Source: Candidatus Alistipes intestinigallinarum (lineage in GTDB: Bacteria > Bacteroidota > Bacteroidia > Bacteroidales > Rikenellaceae). Taken from it: DNA of 64,000 nucleotides. A model generated the notes under the pieces. The model had not been told where the DNA came from. It saw only the letters and a list, made by a program, of their open reading frames with translations, and did not search any database. The translations under genes and the position numbers were made by a program. Location: the NCBI GenBank assembly GCA_019115745.1, contig DXDA01000036.1:29601-93600 (forward strand), in the 5' to 3' direction. Of the stretch, positions 48,584-57,712 are shown in pieces. Numbering within the stretch: position 1 is the first letter of the stretch; each line of letters starts with the position of its first letter.

Positions 48584-50212
48584 ATGAATCGGTCTTTGTT
48601 TTTGCCGCTGGCGGCTTTTTCCCTTTTGTTGCCCTTTTCGATGGATGCTTCGGAAAAGGGCGACGTGATGCCTGCACATGATTCACATGCCGGGGAGGAA
48701 CGGCACAGTGTGCTCGAACCTGTTTATGAATACATGCAACTGATTCCGGCCTCGCATCTCCAGACCGATCGGACCGCGATTTATCCCCGGATCAAGAAGA
48801 TGGCTGACGGCCGTTATATCCTTTTTTGTCAGGGCGGTCAGATTGCTTCTCGGATCTATTACTATACGAGTGACGATTTGAAAAGTTGGAGTAAGGGACA
48901 GATGTTGTTCGGTCCTCGTAAAATCGAGACATCGAGAGGTCCCGACGTGCGTTGTTATTCGACGGCCGATGCCGTTGTCTTAGCCAATGGTGATCTGCTG
49001 GTAGCCTGTTCATTCCGGGCTTCGGCCGGATATAAATACGGTGTCGGGTGCGGAATTGTCCTGAAGCGCAGCCGGGATCACGGCCGGACCTGGTCCGACG
49101 AGCAAGTGATCTTCGAAGGAACCAACTGGGAGCCGTATCTGCTGCAGTTGCCGGATGGTCGTGTACAATGCTATTTTACCGATTGCCTCCCGGCTACCCG
49201 CAACTCCGGGACGTCCGTCATAACCTCTGCGGATAACGGCCATACCTGGGGGAACCATATGCGTGTTTGCCGCCAATACAAATATGACGACGAGGGGGTG
49301 GCGATTTTTACGGATCAGATGCCGTGTTTCCGGCTCTTGAAGGATGGAACGACGCTTTTCGGATTCCTGGAGGCACGACTCGAACCGGAAGGTCCCTCCG
49401 GGAAAAGCGTTTATAAGATGTCGATAGTCCGGAACCGGGGATTTGACTGGCAGCCTCTCGGAGAAACGAGTGCAGGTCCTGTTGACCGCGAGACGAATGT
49501 CGTTGAAGGGTGTGCCGGATATGTGTCGGTTTTCCCGTCGGGAGAAACGCTTGTATCCTGTAATATCGATCGGGTTTTCAGCTTGAAGATCGGCGATTGT
49601 GAAGGGCGTCGTTTCAATGGCCGGTCCTGGAACCGGGATTGGTTTCAACCCTTTGCCGGAGAGGGATTCTGGGGTAGTCTGGAGCCTTTGGACGCTCATC
49701 GGGTTATTGGGGCGATGCATTGTGATGCCGGGATTCAACTTGGCGTGTTTTACCTCAATCATCGTATCGATGCACCGCACGTCAATACTTTGTCTGACGG
49801 GAATGCGCTGGATTGGGAGAATCGTCAATCGCTGTTTATCGGAGGCGATTCGCCGTCCCGCGTTTTCTTCCGGGCAAGCCGTGATGATGACTTTTTCTAT
49901 CTGTATGTGGACTACAAGACGTGTTCGGACGATTTTTCGATCGATATGAGGCTGGATACGCTTCCGTTGACGATCAATGTGTCGGGATTGACCGATGCAA
50001 AGGAGGGTATTGAATGGGTTGAGGAGCCGCTTTCGGAACTTGAAAATCAGAACCGGCGGTTGAAAATAGCGATTCCCTTATCGCTGTTGGGTGTTCATGC
50101 TGGGGATGAACTTCGATTCAATGCGGTTTTGCGGGATCAGGAGGTTCGGGATACTTTTACTTTTGCCGATCCGTCCGATCCCGATACATGGATGAGAATT
50201 CGATTGAAATAA
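48584..50212 (+). CDS. BNR/sialidase-superfamily protein with C-terminal CBM9-like domain, paralogue of 41367..43268
   Basis: YPRIKKMADGRYILFCQGG; SRDHGRTWSD and SADNGHTWGN Asp-box-like motifs; C-terminal FFRASRDDDFFYLYVDYKT. Start at ATG 48584; the ORF track uses the TTG at 48578. Confidence 0.75.
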   Translation: MNRSLFLPLAAFSLLLPFSMDASEKGDVMPAHDSHAGEERHSVLEPVYEYMQLIPASHLQTDRTAIYPRIKKMADGRYILFCQGGQIASRIYYYTSDDLKSWSKGQMLFGPRKIETSRGPDVRCYSTADAVVLANGDLLVACSFRASAGYKYGVGCGIVLKRSRDHGRTWSDEQVIFEGTNWEPYLLQLPDGRVQCYFTDCLPATRNSGTSVITSADNGHTWGNHMRVCRQYKYDDEGVAIFTDQMPCFRLLKDGTTLFGFLEARLEPEGPSGKSVYKMSIVRNRGFDWQPLGETSAGPVDRETNVVEGCAGYVSVFPSGETLVSCNIDRVFSLKIGDCEGRRFNGRSWNRDWFQPFAGEGFWGSLEPLDAHRVIGAMHCDAGIQLGVFYLNHRIDAPHVNTLSDGNALDWENRQSLFIGGDSPSRVFFRASRDDDFFYLYVDYKTCSDDFSIDMRLDTLPLTINVSGLTDAKEGIEWVEEPLSELENQNRRLKIAIPLSLLGVHAGDELRFNAVLRDQEVRDTFTFADPSDPDTWMRIRLK

Positions 50213-50224
50213 TCCGTTGTAGTC

Positions 50225-50568
50225 TCAGTTTTTCGAACTGTCATAACGGAACGTCAGACGCTCGTCGTGCCCCGGTGGAATGATCCGTTTGCCCTCGTCT
50301 GCGACGATGCATCCGTATGAAGTCTGTATTTCGCTGATCACCAGCGGATTCTTGTCTGTATTCCAGATGCCGTAGGCAATCCACAACTCCTCGCCTTCCA
50401 GAATCGGATAATAGTGCTGGATCGGTGACCCGTTCGGTTTCACGGATATTCTCAATATGTCGCCTGCCGAAACACGCAGTTCGATCCGGGAAACGACTTT
50501 CGAATAAGGTTCGGATAATGGATTTGCGAATATTGGAGGATGTGTTTTCCTCGCAATGCACCTTTTTT
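50225..50568 (-). pseudogene. Decayed DUF1573-like fragment
   Basis: Minus-strand frame reads ...KVVSRIELRVSAGDILRISVKPNGSPIQHYYPILEGEELWIAYGIWNTDKNPLVISEIQTSYGCIVADEGKRIIPPGHDERLTFRYDSSKN*. It continues upstream of the listed ORF (TTG start) without an ATG, and the C-terminal DUF1573 strand is missing. Confidence 0.5.
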
Positions 50569-51040
50569 TGAATCATCATTATTCGAAGTGGGTAAGGAAT
50601 TCGAGTCTCTTTCAAAAAGTATGCCTTTGTTCCGGGGATTTCGAGTGTAGGAATTGAATGGGGTTTTGAGATTGTAGATTGGTGTGATCGGATGCTTTTC
50701 AAGGTTTGAACGGACCGAGAGACCTGTGCTGTTGAAGAAATTGTGTTTCGCGGGAGGCAATTTTTTATTTGAGAGTATGGTATTTGTTCAGTTTTTAATC
50801 GAAAGTAAATGTAGGTATATTTTAGATGAAAAACAAATTCGGGAGCCTCGATTTGTCGGTGGCTGGAAGATGTTTGGGGCATGATTGGGAAACGGATAGT
50901 CGGAGAGGGGCGAAATGGCTTGTTTTTGTCGGAAAGGAAGTCGGCAATAGGTTTTTGCAACACTTGTTTGCCTGTATTTTGGGATCGACCTTTTCCGATG
51001 TTTCACTTCGTTTGCTGGAGAATATCCTGCAAATTACCGA

Positions 51041-51080
51041 AAAAAACACCCTGCAAACTATGTTTGCAGGGTGTTTTTTT
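51041..51080 (-). terminator. Intrinsic terminator downstream of tRNA-Ala
   Basis: AAAAAACACCCTGCAAAC-TAT-GTTTGCAGGGTGTTTTTT, 18-nt perfect arms. Confidence 0.85.
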
Positions 51081-51105
51081 CGGGTCTCTATCGGCCCGCC
51101 ATGAG

Positions 51106-51179
<74 letters not shown>

Positions 51180-51190
51180 ATTTGTGGGTG

Positions 51191-51221
51191 CAAAGATAAA
51201 CGGAATTTTCGATTCTGCAAA
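51191..51221 (-). promoter_or_regulatory. Promoter of tRNA-Ala
   Basis: Minus strand TTTG (51218-51221), 19 nt, TATCTTTG (51191-51198): full match to TTTG-N19-TAnnTTTG just upstream of the tRNA. Confidence 0.75.
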
Positions 51222-51370
51222 ATTCCGCGTAAAAAAACTTTGCGGATCCAGCAAAACAGCTTCTTCCTGCAGCTTCTTCCGTCGACTGCCCCCCCAAAAA
51301 ATCCTGAACGTTCCCTGGAGTTCCCGTTGGGATGTTTGCCGAGGGGCGTTCCGCTTCCGGAACAGATCGC

Positions 51371-53038
51371 TCAAAACCGACATCCTATGCGCAACAATGC
51401 GGCATGACGCATCGCCCGCCCCAGATACTCCGTGCCGAAAGCCTTGCTCCAGGTGTATTCCAGAGCGGCGAATCCGCGAATTCCCCGATTCCCGAACCGG
51501 CGGCTCATCTCCAGATCGACCGACAAATCGAGCCGTCGGGCCGTCAGGTATTCGTACTCCTGCAGGAGCAGTTCGTCGAGCGTGCGGGTGAGGGTTTCGC
51601 TTGTGCCTGCCTCCTCGAAACTCCCGTCCGTACAGGGGGCGCCCGCACCTGCGGAGTAGCCGATCCCTAGCCCGGCGGTGAAGAGGTTCCGGCCCCGGAG
51701 GATGTTGCGCTTACCGTCCGCCCGGAGATGCCATGCCGTCAGCACCTGATTCCGATAGTCGGGATAGTTCATGGCGGAGCTCTTCCGACGGTCGACTCCG
51801 CCGTCGAACCGGGCCTGCCACGTATGGGAGCCCTGTTTGCGGCCGAACTGCCCGGTATAGAGGAGCGATGCCGATTGCCGGACCTTGCTGCCGACCTCCG
51901 TCTGGCCGAGATAGCGGATGTAACTGAGCCCGACCTCCTCGTTCTGGACGGTGTAGATGTTTTCGCGGTTGTCGACGCGCTTGCTGTCGAGGGTGAGTTG
52001 CAGCGTGTGGCGATGCCGCCCGGCGTCGTAGTTCCAGAGTCCGCGATAGGCGATGTCGCACCCGTCGTGTTCGGAGTAGACGACCGTCGAGGGCGACGGT
52101 TTGCCGTAGGATCCCTTGCGCCGGCGGACGGAGAACTCGTTGAAAAATGTCATCCGCGGAGCGATCCGCCAGTCGAGTTGGAAGGCGCCGCCGTGGTATT
52201 CGTCGAAGAGCGGTTTGGTTTCGTTCTCCTTGGTGTAGCCGTTTTCGCCGAAGACCTCCCGCATCCCGAAGAAGGCCCCGTAATCGATCAGCGACACGTA
52301 GACCTGGTCGGTCTTGCCGTAGATCTTCAGCAACAGGCTCTCGACTCGCCGACGATAGGTGTAGTTCACCCCGAGGGCGAGCGAGCGGCCGATGCGGACC
52401 TTCAGACCCGGACTGACGACCATCTCCATGAGCGAATTGACGTGTCGGAGATCCTTGTATTTCGAGTAGTTGGCCGTCGTGTAGTCGAACCGGGCCCCGA
52501 GGGCGATCCGGCGCGTGAGGTCGAACCCGACGCCACCCGTCACGCGATAGGTTTCGAGGCGTTTGTTTCCGGTGTTTTCGGTCGTGAACTCCACCAGGTT
52601 GAACGGAGCCTGCTCCGGGTCGATGAAGTAGGAGCCAGCCATGTGCTTCCCGGCGAAACGGCTGTAGCCGACCGCGCCGTACACGACGACGCGGCCGTTC
52701 AACCGATAGTAGGAGGCGGCCTCTGCCCCGAATTCGAAACTGTCGTCCGATTCGTTGTAGTTTCTCCAGTCGCCGTTCTCCTTGGTGGCGAAGAGCCCGG
52801 CTTCGGAGAGTTTCGGCAGCCGGAAGCGGGTGAGCCCTGCGGCGTTTTCGCTGCGGAGCCAACCCTCTCCGCGCTCCACGTCCGAAATAAGGAGCCACGC
52901 CTCCGCTGCCGTTCCCGCCTCCTCCGCCGTTTCCGCCGCCGAGGAGAGGGACGGAGACGCCGGCACCGTCCGGGCGGAGACGAACGCTCCGCCCGTGAGG
53001 AGCCCGCAAAGCAACAGATGCCGGATCGATCGCTTCAT
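51371..53038 (-). CDS. Outer membrane beta-barrel protein, DUF6850-like
   Basis: Signal peptide; alternating beta-barrel pattern (VVVYGAVGYSRFAGKHMAGSYFIDPEQAPFNLVEF); C-terminal aromatic (LLRIGCRF). Confidence 0.65.
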   Translation of the reverse strand: MKRSIRHLLLCGLLTGGAFVSARTVPASPSLSSAAETAEEAGTAAEAWLLISDVERGEGWLRSENAAGLTRFRLPKLSEAGLFATKENGDWRNYNESDDSFEFGAEAASYYRLNGRVVVYGAVGYSRFAGKHMAGSYFIDPEQAPFNLVEFTTENTGNKRLETYRVTGGVGFDLTRRIALGARFDYTTANYSKYKDLRHVNSLMEMVVSPGLKVRIGRSLALGVNYTYRRRVESLLLKIYGKTDQVYVSLIDYGAFFGMREVFGENGYTKENETKPLFDEYHGGAFQLDWRIAPRMTFFNEFSVRRRKGSYGKPSPSTVVYSEHDGCDIAYRGLWNYDAGRHRHTLQLTLDSKRVDNRENIYTVQNEEVGLSYIRYLGQTEVGSKVRQSASLLYTGQFGRKQGSHTWQARFDGGVDRRKSSAMNYPDYRNQVLTAWHLRADGKRNILRGRNLFTAGLGIGYSAGAGAPCTDGSFEEAGTSETLTRTLDELLLQEYEYLTARRLDLSVDLEMSRRFGNRGIRGFAALEYTWSKAFGTEYLGRAMRHAALLRIGCRF

Positions 53039-53047
53039 GGCGAGGAA

Positions 53048-54403
53048 TTACTCCTTCAGACTGGCTTTTGCCCGCTGATGGAAGTCGTTGCTGCTGTTGT
53101 TCGTATCGAGGTAGAGGATCCGCGCGCCGTTCCGGATCGAGGCTTCGGCATCGATGCCGCTCGGGTCGGTCGACTGGGCGCCCTTGTAGTCGAGCGTGCC
53201 GAGCGTATATCCGTAGACGATCTTTCCGGCATTTTCGCTCAACGCCTCGGTGGCCTCCTGGTCGACGTTTCGGTAGATCGAGTATCCCTGCTTGTTGGTC
53301 AGCACGGCATAACCCGCATCGAGAGCGGTTGTAAACCGGGGCAGCGATTCGGTTACGTTGTCGGAGCCATAGATCTCGACGGCATCGAGAATCCAGTCGT
53401 TCGGGATTTTGGCGCAACCGTAGACGTCGTTGTTCTCCTTGCCGGGGAAGTAGTATCGGTTTTCGGTTTTCAGGCCCCATGCCGCGGGATCCTCGTCGCC
53501 GGTCGAGAAGATGAACATGGCGGGCCCGACGATGCTCACGGGCCAGGCGGTTCCTTTTCCGAAGAAGACGGCCTTGAGGTAATTTTCGGCGGGAATCGAC
53601 TCTGCGGGTGCGGGGTAGTAGAGGGTGTTGGAGAAGACCTCGGGGTCATAGGTGCAGTAATCGGCCCGGCTGAGGTCTACGGAGTTCCGGTAGGTCACGG
53701 TGTGGTCGATGGCTCCGCACAGCACGATCGACGCCGAAGCGTAGGGTTCGAGAACGAGCTCCTTGGCCAGATACCAGTAGGCGCAGATCGTGGGGGTGTA
53801 TCCGGCATCGGCGTAGAAGAGCTTTCCGTCGACGTAGTTGTTGATGGAGGCGTTAGCGTTGTAGGGCCCGGCCATGCCGACACAGAAGTTCCGGATCTCG
53901 GCCTGCTGGTCCGAGTTGTTGTAGACGACCATGTATTTGTCGTACTGATAGGTTCCCGATCCGTCGTCCTTCTGGCAGCCGCCGCTGTAGACCTCCTTGA
54001 TGAGAATCTGCCCGGCGCGGCTGGCCACGAGCTCCAGGTCGACGGTCATCCCTTCGCTCCAGGTTGCGGCCGAGACGACGACGTTCGATTTCAGGGCGTT
54101 GAGCGTGTAGGTGTAGCCCTCCACGCTGCGGCGGTCGGTTGCGGCGGATTCGTAAATTCCTTCGGGGAGGTTGAAGACGGCGATTCCCGCGGCATCGGTC
54201 GTTGCCGTGGTCACGGTTCCGGAGCTGCCGTTGGTCATGCGGACCTCGACGCCCTCGACGGCTGCGAGTTCGCTCGCTTCGGGATAGACCAGGCGTACCG
54301 ATACGTCGTAGGTGCGGACCTTTCCGCCGTTGTCGTCATGTTCGTCGGTACATGCCGTAGCGAGGAGGGCGGCACATACGAGCAGGGTAAAGCATTTTTT
54401 CAT
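53048..54403 (-). CDS. Surface lipoprotein, DUF4876-like
   Basis: Lipobox LLATAC; ILIKEVYSGGCQKDDGSGTYQYDKYMVVYNNSDQQAEIRNFCVGMAGPYNAN; encoded between the TonB receptor and the barrel protein. Confidence 0.7.
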   Translation of the reverse strand: MKKCFTLLVCAALLATACTDEHDDNGGKVRTYDVSVRLVYPEASELAAVEGVEVRMTNGSSGTVTTATTDAAGIAVFNLPEGIYESAATDRRSVEGYTYTLNALKSNVVVSAATWSEGMTVDLELVASRAGQILIKEVYSGGCQKDDGSGTYQYDKYMVVYNNSDQQAEIRNFCVGMAGPYNANASINNYVDGKLFYADAGYTPTICAYWYLAKELVLEPYASASIVLCGAIDHTVTYRNSVDLSRADYCTYDPEVFSNTLYYPAPAESIPAENYLKAVFFGKGTAWPVSIVGPAMFIFSTGDEDPAAWGLKTENRYYFPGKENNDVYGCAKIPNDWILDAVEIYGSDNVTESLPRFTTALDAGYAVLTNKQGYSIYRNVDQEATEALSENAGKIVYGYTLGTLDYKGAQSTDPSGIDAEASIRNGARILYLDTNNSSNDFHQRAKASLKE

Positions 54404-54428
54404 CGTTCTGTTGTTTTTATGGTTTTGA

Positions 54429-57400
54429 TCACAGTTTCAAGCGCAGCGCCAGTCCGTAGTAGAACCGGGGGATGTAACTGCTCCCGAAGAGGGAGGTTTC
54501 GAGTCCGGTCCACGAGGATCGGACCTTGCCCATGTGGTAGAAGAAGTTGCGGGCGTAGAAGGTGACCGAGGCGAATCGTCCGATCTCTTTCGTGAGGTTG
54601 AAGTTGATGGCAAAAGAGGCCGAGACGCGGTTTTCGTCGAAGTAGTAGCTCGTGTTGCTCTTCACGACGAGCCGGGCGAGCTCCTGATAGAGCGCCGGGT
54701 CGTTGTCGCGTGCCCAGGCGAAGCGTTCGGCGAAGGGTATCTTCACGTCGGGGGCCTCCCAGGAGGTGTAGTATTCGGGATAGACGGCCACGTAGCGACC
54801 CTTCCCGTAGAGGTTTTCGGCGCTTCCGAAGTAGTCCGACGCCGCATCGAGCAGATAGCCGCGCGGCGATCCGTCGGCATACTCGCTCAGGTTCTGGCTG
54901 TAGTCGAGCAGCGAACTTTCGAGCCGCAGGGAGAAGATCATCCGGATCTTCGGGATGTGCGTGACGAGGGTCATGTTGAGGTTCACCTGCTTCTCCAGCG
55001 ATCCGTTGCTCACGGCCGCGGCTCCGGTGTAGTAACCTACATATTGGTAGGGATTCCCGTCGGCCGTCGACGAGGAGGAGGAGAGTGTGGAGGCGCTTTC
55101 GGTGAGGTCGAGACCCTTGTAGCGGTAGTAGTTGCCGTCGATGCGGATCTGGGTCCGCAGGGGCTGGATCCGGGCGAAATCGACCGAGAAGTCGATGCCG
55201 TATCGTTCGACGGGCGAACCGTTTGTGTACATCGTCTGTGCGACGAAGGTGTTTCGCTCCCGGTACCCGATCACCTGGTCGGCGAAGGCTCCCGTGCGGT
55301 CCGAGACGGTCACCACGCCGGTTTGCCGGTCGATCGTGTAGATGCGGTCCTGCGAGGGGATGGTGCATCCGGCTTCGAGGTCGGCCTGCGTGGTGAGCTT
55401 GTAGGTGAAGGGAACGTAGCGTGTCCGGCTTACATAGGGGTGGAGGGTTCGGTTGCGGAAGAGGGACACGGCGATCCGGCTCCCGAGGATCGTGGCTTCG
55501 GCGCCGATCTCATACTGGAGCGTGTACTGCCACTTCAGGTCGGGGTTGTAGACCGGGGTTGTGGGTTGCGTGTAGTAGGCATAGAAGGCGGTTCCGTCGG
55601 CGGTGGTTCCGGGCGCGAAGGCGAGCCGGTCGCTGTACGACGGGGCGGGGTAGAGGACCATGAACGAGGGCTGCTTGACCGACTTGCCCCACCCGGCGTA
55701 GAGGCTCAGCCGACTTACCGCGGCCTTCCGCTCCTCCCAGCAGAGATACCGGGCATTGATGCGCGGGGAGAGGTTGGCGATGGTTCCGTACTCCGAGCGG
55801 CGGATCCAGGTCATGTCGGAGCGCAGCCCGGCGGTCAGTTCGAATGTCGCCCGCCGGCCGACCGGCATCGAGAGGTGCTCCTCGGCGAAGAGTGCGGCGT
55901 TGTTCATGAAGGGCAGCTCGTCGTATCGGTATTCGCGCCAGGTCGGGGCGTAGCGCATCTCCTCGTAATAGAGACCCCGTCCGAGGTTTCCGCTTCCGGT
56001 GAGCTCGGCCCCGATCATCACGCGGTTGTGGCCCGGGCCGACACGCCGGGCCCAGTCGGCCCGGGCCTTGAAGGACCAGCTCAGGGGCTTGCTGTCGGTG
56101 AACGAGCGCAGGTACCAGTACCCCGTGGGGCTGAGGATGATCCCGGCATCGGGGTTGTCGTCGTACTTCTCGGCGATGTAGTATCCGGCTTCGGTGGTGT
56201 GGATGTAGGGCTGGGTCGAGGCGCTGCTTTTGTTTTCGTTCGTTTCGGAGCGCTTGTCGCTGTAGGAGACGGACCCCTGCAGCCGGAGGTTGGTGATCCA
56301 GCTCCGGTCGAGCAGCCACTCCATGCGGGCGCTGCCCCGGAAGGCGTAGTCCCGGGTCCGGGTGTAGGTCTCCTGGAACTCGTCGGGATCGGCCTTTGAG
56401 TTGTATCCGCCGAGGTTCCCCGCCGCCGAGATGCTCAGGCGAACGGGCTGCCGGCGCCGGTCGTAGAACGTGTTTGAGTAGGTGATGTTCAGGTTGTTGC
56501 GGTCGTATGAGGTGTAGGGTGAAGCGAGGTCGGTGACCGATCGGGCCCGCTCGGCATTGAGGTTGAGAATCCCGGCCTGACGCTCCCCCGATTTCCCGAG
56601 TAGGAATCCCTTGCTGAGCGCGATCTGCCGGGTTTTCGGTTCGAGGGTCATCTCGACGATGAAGGGGCTCTTTCCCTTTCGGGTGTGCATCTTGACAATC
56701 CCGTTCGAGAGGTCGCCGTACTCCACCGAGGGAATCCCGGTGATGACCTCTACGGATTCGATGTTCGAGACCCCGATGTTCCGCAGGTCGGCGCCTTTTG
56801 TCTCGGCGAGCGAGGCGTTGCTCTCCAGCCGGACGCCGTCCAGCTCGATGGCCGTCCCGAATGAGGCGTTCCCCATCTCGCTGCCGTTGCCCGCATGGAG
56901 GGCGATCCGGTCGGTGGAGGAGGCCAGGTTCTGATCTCCGACGCTCTTTCCGCCGGGGAGCAGCGTGGTGATGTGGTTGATGTTGATCATCTGGGCGTGT
57001 TCGAGCGTGTTTCGGTCGATGACATAGGAGCTGTTTGCGGTTTCGGGCCGTTTCTGGGCGGTGACGACGACCTCGTTGATCGAGAGGTTCGCCTCCCGGA
57101 GCGGGATGTCGCAGCGGTTGAGCGTGTCGCGCCGGAGCTGCACCCGGATGACCTGTGCGACATACCCCAGACAGGAGACCTGCAACTCGATCTCCGACTC
57201 GGCGATCCGGGCCATGAGATAGCGCCCTTCGGCATTGGAGACGGCCCATTGCCGCGAATCGCCCGCCACCAGCGCGGCTCCGCAGACGGCTTCGCCCGTG
57301 CGGGCGTTCGTCACGCGCCCTTCGATTCGATACTCGCGTGAGGGTTGGGCTTCGGCGCCGCGGGCCGGAAGGTGCCGAAGAGCGGGCAGCAGCAGGGCGG

Positions 57401-57458
57401 CCGCCGCCACGGCCCGCAGGGACCGCCTGTAGATGGAATATGAATTGCTTGTCGGCAT
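54429..57458 (-). CDS. TonB-dependent receptor with carboxypeptidase-like N-terminal domain
   Basis: YRIEGRVTNARTGEAVCGAALVAGDSRQWAVSNAEGRYLM; plug DLRNIGVSNIESVEVITGIPSVEYGDLSNGIVKMHTRKG; C-terminal barrel. Confidence 0.9.
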   Translation of the reverse strand: MPTSNSYSIYRRSLRAVAAAALLLPALRHLPARGAEAQPSREYRIEGRVTNARTGEAVCGAALVAGDSRQWAVSNAEGRYLMARIAESEIELQVSCLGYVAQVIRVQLRRDTLNRCDIPLREANLSINEVVVTAQKRPETANSSYVIDRNTLEHAQMININHITTLLPGGKSVGDQNLASSTDRIALHAGNGSEMGNASFGTAIELDGVRLESNASLAETKGADLRNIGVSNIESVEVITGIPSVEYGDLSNGIVKMHTRKGKSPFIVEMTLEPKTRQIALSKGFLLGKSGERQAGILNLNAERARSVTDLASPYTSYDRNNLNITYSNTFYDRRRQPVRLSISAAGNLGGYNSKADPDEFQETYTRTRDYAFRGSARMEWLLDRSWITNLRLQGSVSYSDKRSETNENKSSASTQPYIHTTEAGYYIAEKYDDNPDAGIILSPTGYWYLRSFTDSKPLSWSFKARADWARRVGPGHNRVMIGAELTGSGNLGRGLYYEEMRYAPTWREYRYDELPFMNNAALFAEEHLSMPVGRRATFELTAGLRSDMTWIRRSEYGTIANLSPRINARYLCWEERKAAVSRLSLYAGWGKSVKQPSFMVLYPAPSYSDRLAFAPGTTADGTAFYAYYTQPTTPVYNPDLKWQYTLQYEIGAEATILGSRIAVSLFRNRTLHPYVSRTRYVPFTYKLTTQADLEAGCTIPSQDRIYTIDRQTGVVTVSDRTGAFADQVIGYRERNTFVAQTMYTNGSPVERYGIDFSVDFARIQPLRTQIRIDGNYYRYKGLDLTESASTLSSSSSTADGNPYQYVGYYTGAAAVSNGSLEKQVNLNMTLVTHIPKIRMIFSLRLESSLLDYSQNLSEYADGSPRGYLLDAASDYFGSAENLYGKGRYVAVYPEYYTSWEAPDVKIPFAERFAWARDNDPALYQELARLVVKSNTSYYFDENRVSASFAINFNLTKEIGRFASVTFYARNFFYHMGKVRSSWTGLETSLFGSSYIPRFYYGLALRLKL

Positions 57459-57542
57459 GTTGGCTGCTCTGGGACGGACTCCCGACCGGGCCGCTCCGTC
57501 GAGGAGTTCCGGACGCCGTTTCGGGGAGTTTTTTCCGCCTCA

Positions 57543-57574
57543 CAAAAGTACCGCCTGCAGCCCGGGTCGACAAT
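57543..57574 (-). promoter_or_regulatory. Promoter of the TonB receptor operon
   Basis: Minus strand ATTG (57571-57574), 20 nt, TACTTTTG (57543-57550), upstream of the start at 57458. Confidence 0.6.
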
Positions 57575-57593
57575 CCCCAATAATGAGGGTAAT
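57575..57593. promoter_or_regulatory. Dyad-like box 1 (candidate operator)
   Basis: CCCCAATAATGAGGGTAAT, directly adjoining the -33 position of the minus-strand promoter. Confidence 0.4.
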
Positions 57594-57607
57594 CCGCCGG
57601 CCAATAT

Positions 57608-57623
57608 CCCCATAATTGGGTAT
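57608..57623. promoter_or_regulatory. Dyad-like box 2 (candidate operator)
   Basis: CCCCATAATTGGGTAT, 33 bp from box 1 and overlapping the expected -33 position of the plus-strand promoter. Confidence 0.4.
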
Positions 57624-57645
57624 GGACAGCCCGAGGATTTCTCAT

Positions 57646-57653
57646 TACCTTTG
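57646..57653 (+). promoter_or_regulatory. -7 element for the lipoprotein/ABC operon
   Basis: TACCTTTG matches TAnnTTTG, 60 nt before the ATG at 57713. Confidence 0.55.
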
Positions 57654-57712
57654 CCCCGGTCTTGCGCCCATCCCGCTGAATGAAATCTGTTTATATTAAA
57701 AAGAATAGTGTT

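Noticed and set aside
51728-54565. 945 aa plus-strand ORF
   Set aside because: Antisense to the barrel and DUF4876-like genes; V/G/D/R-rich shadow ORF without domains.
54534-56399. 621 aa plus-strand ORF
   Set aside because: Antisense shadow of the TonB receptor gene.
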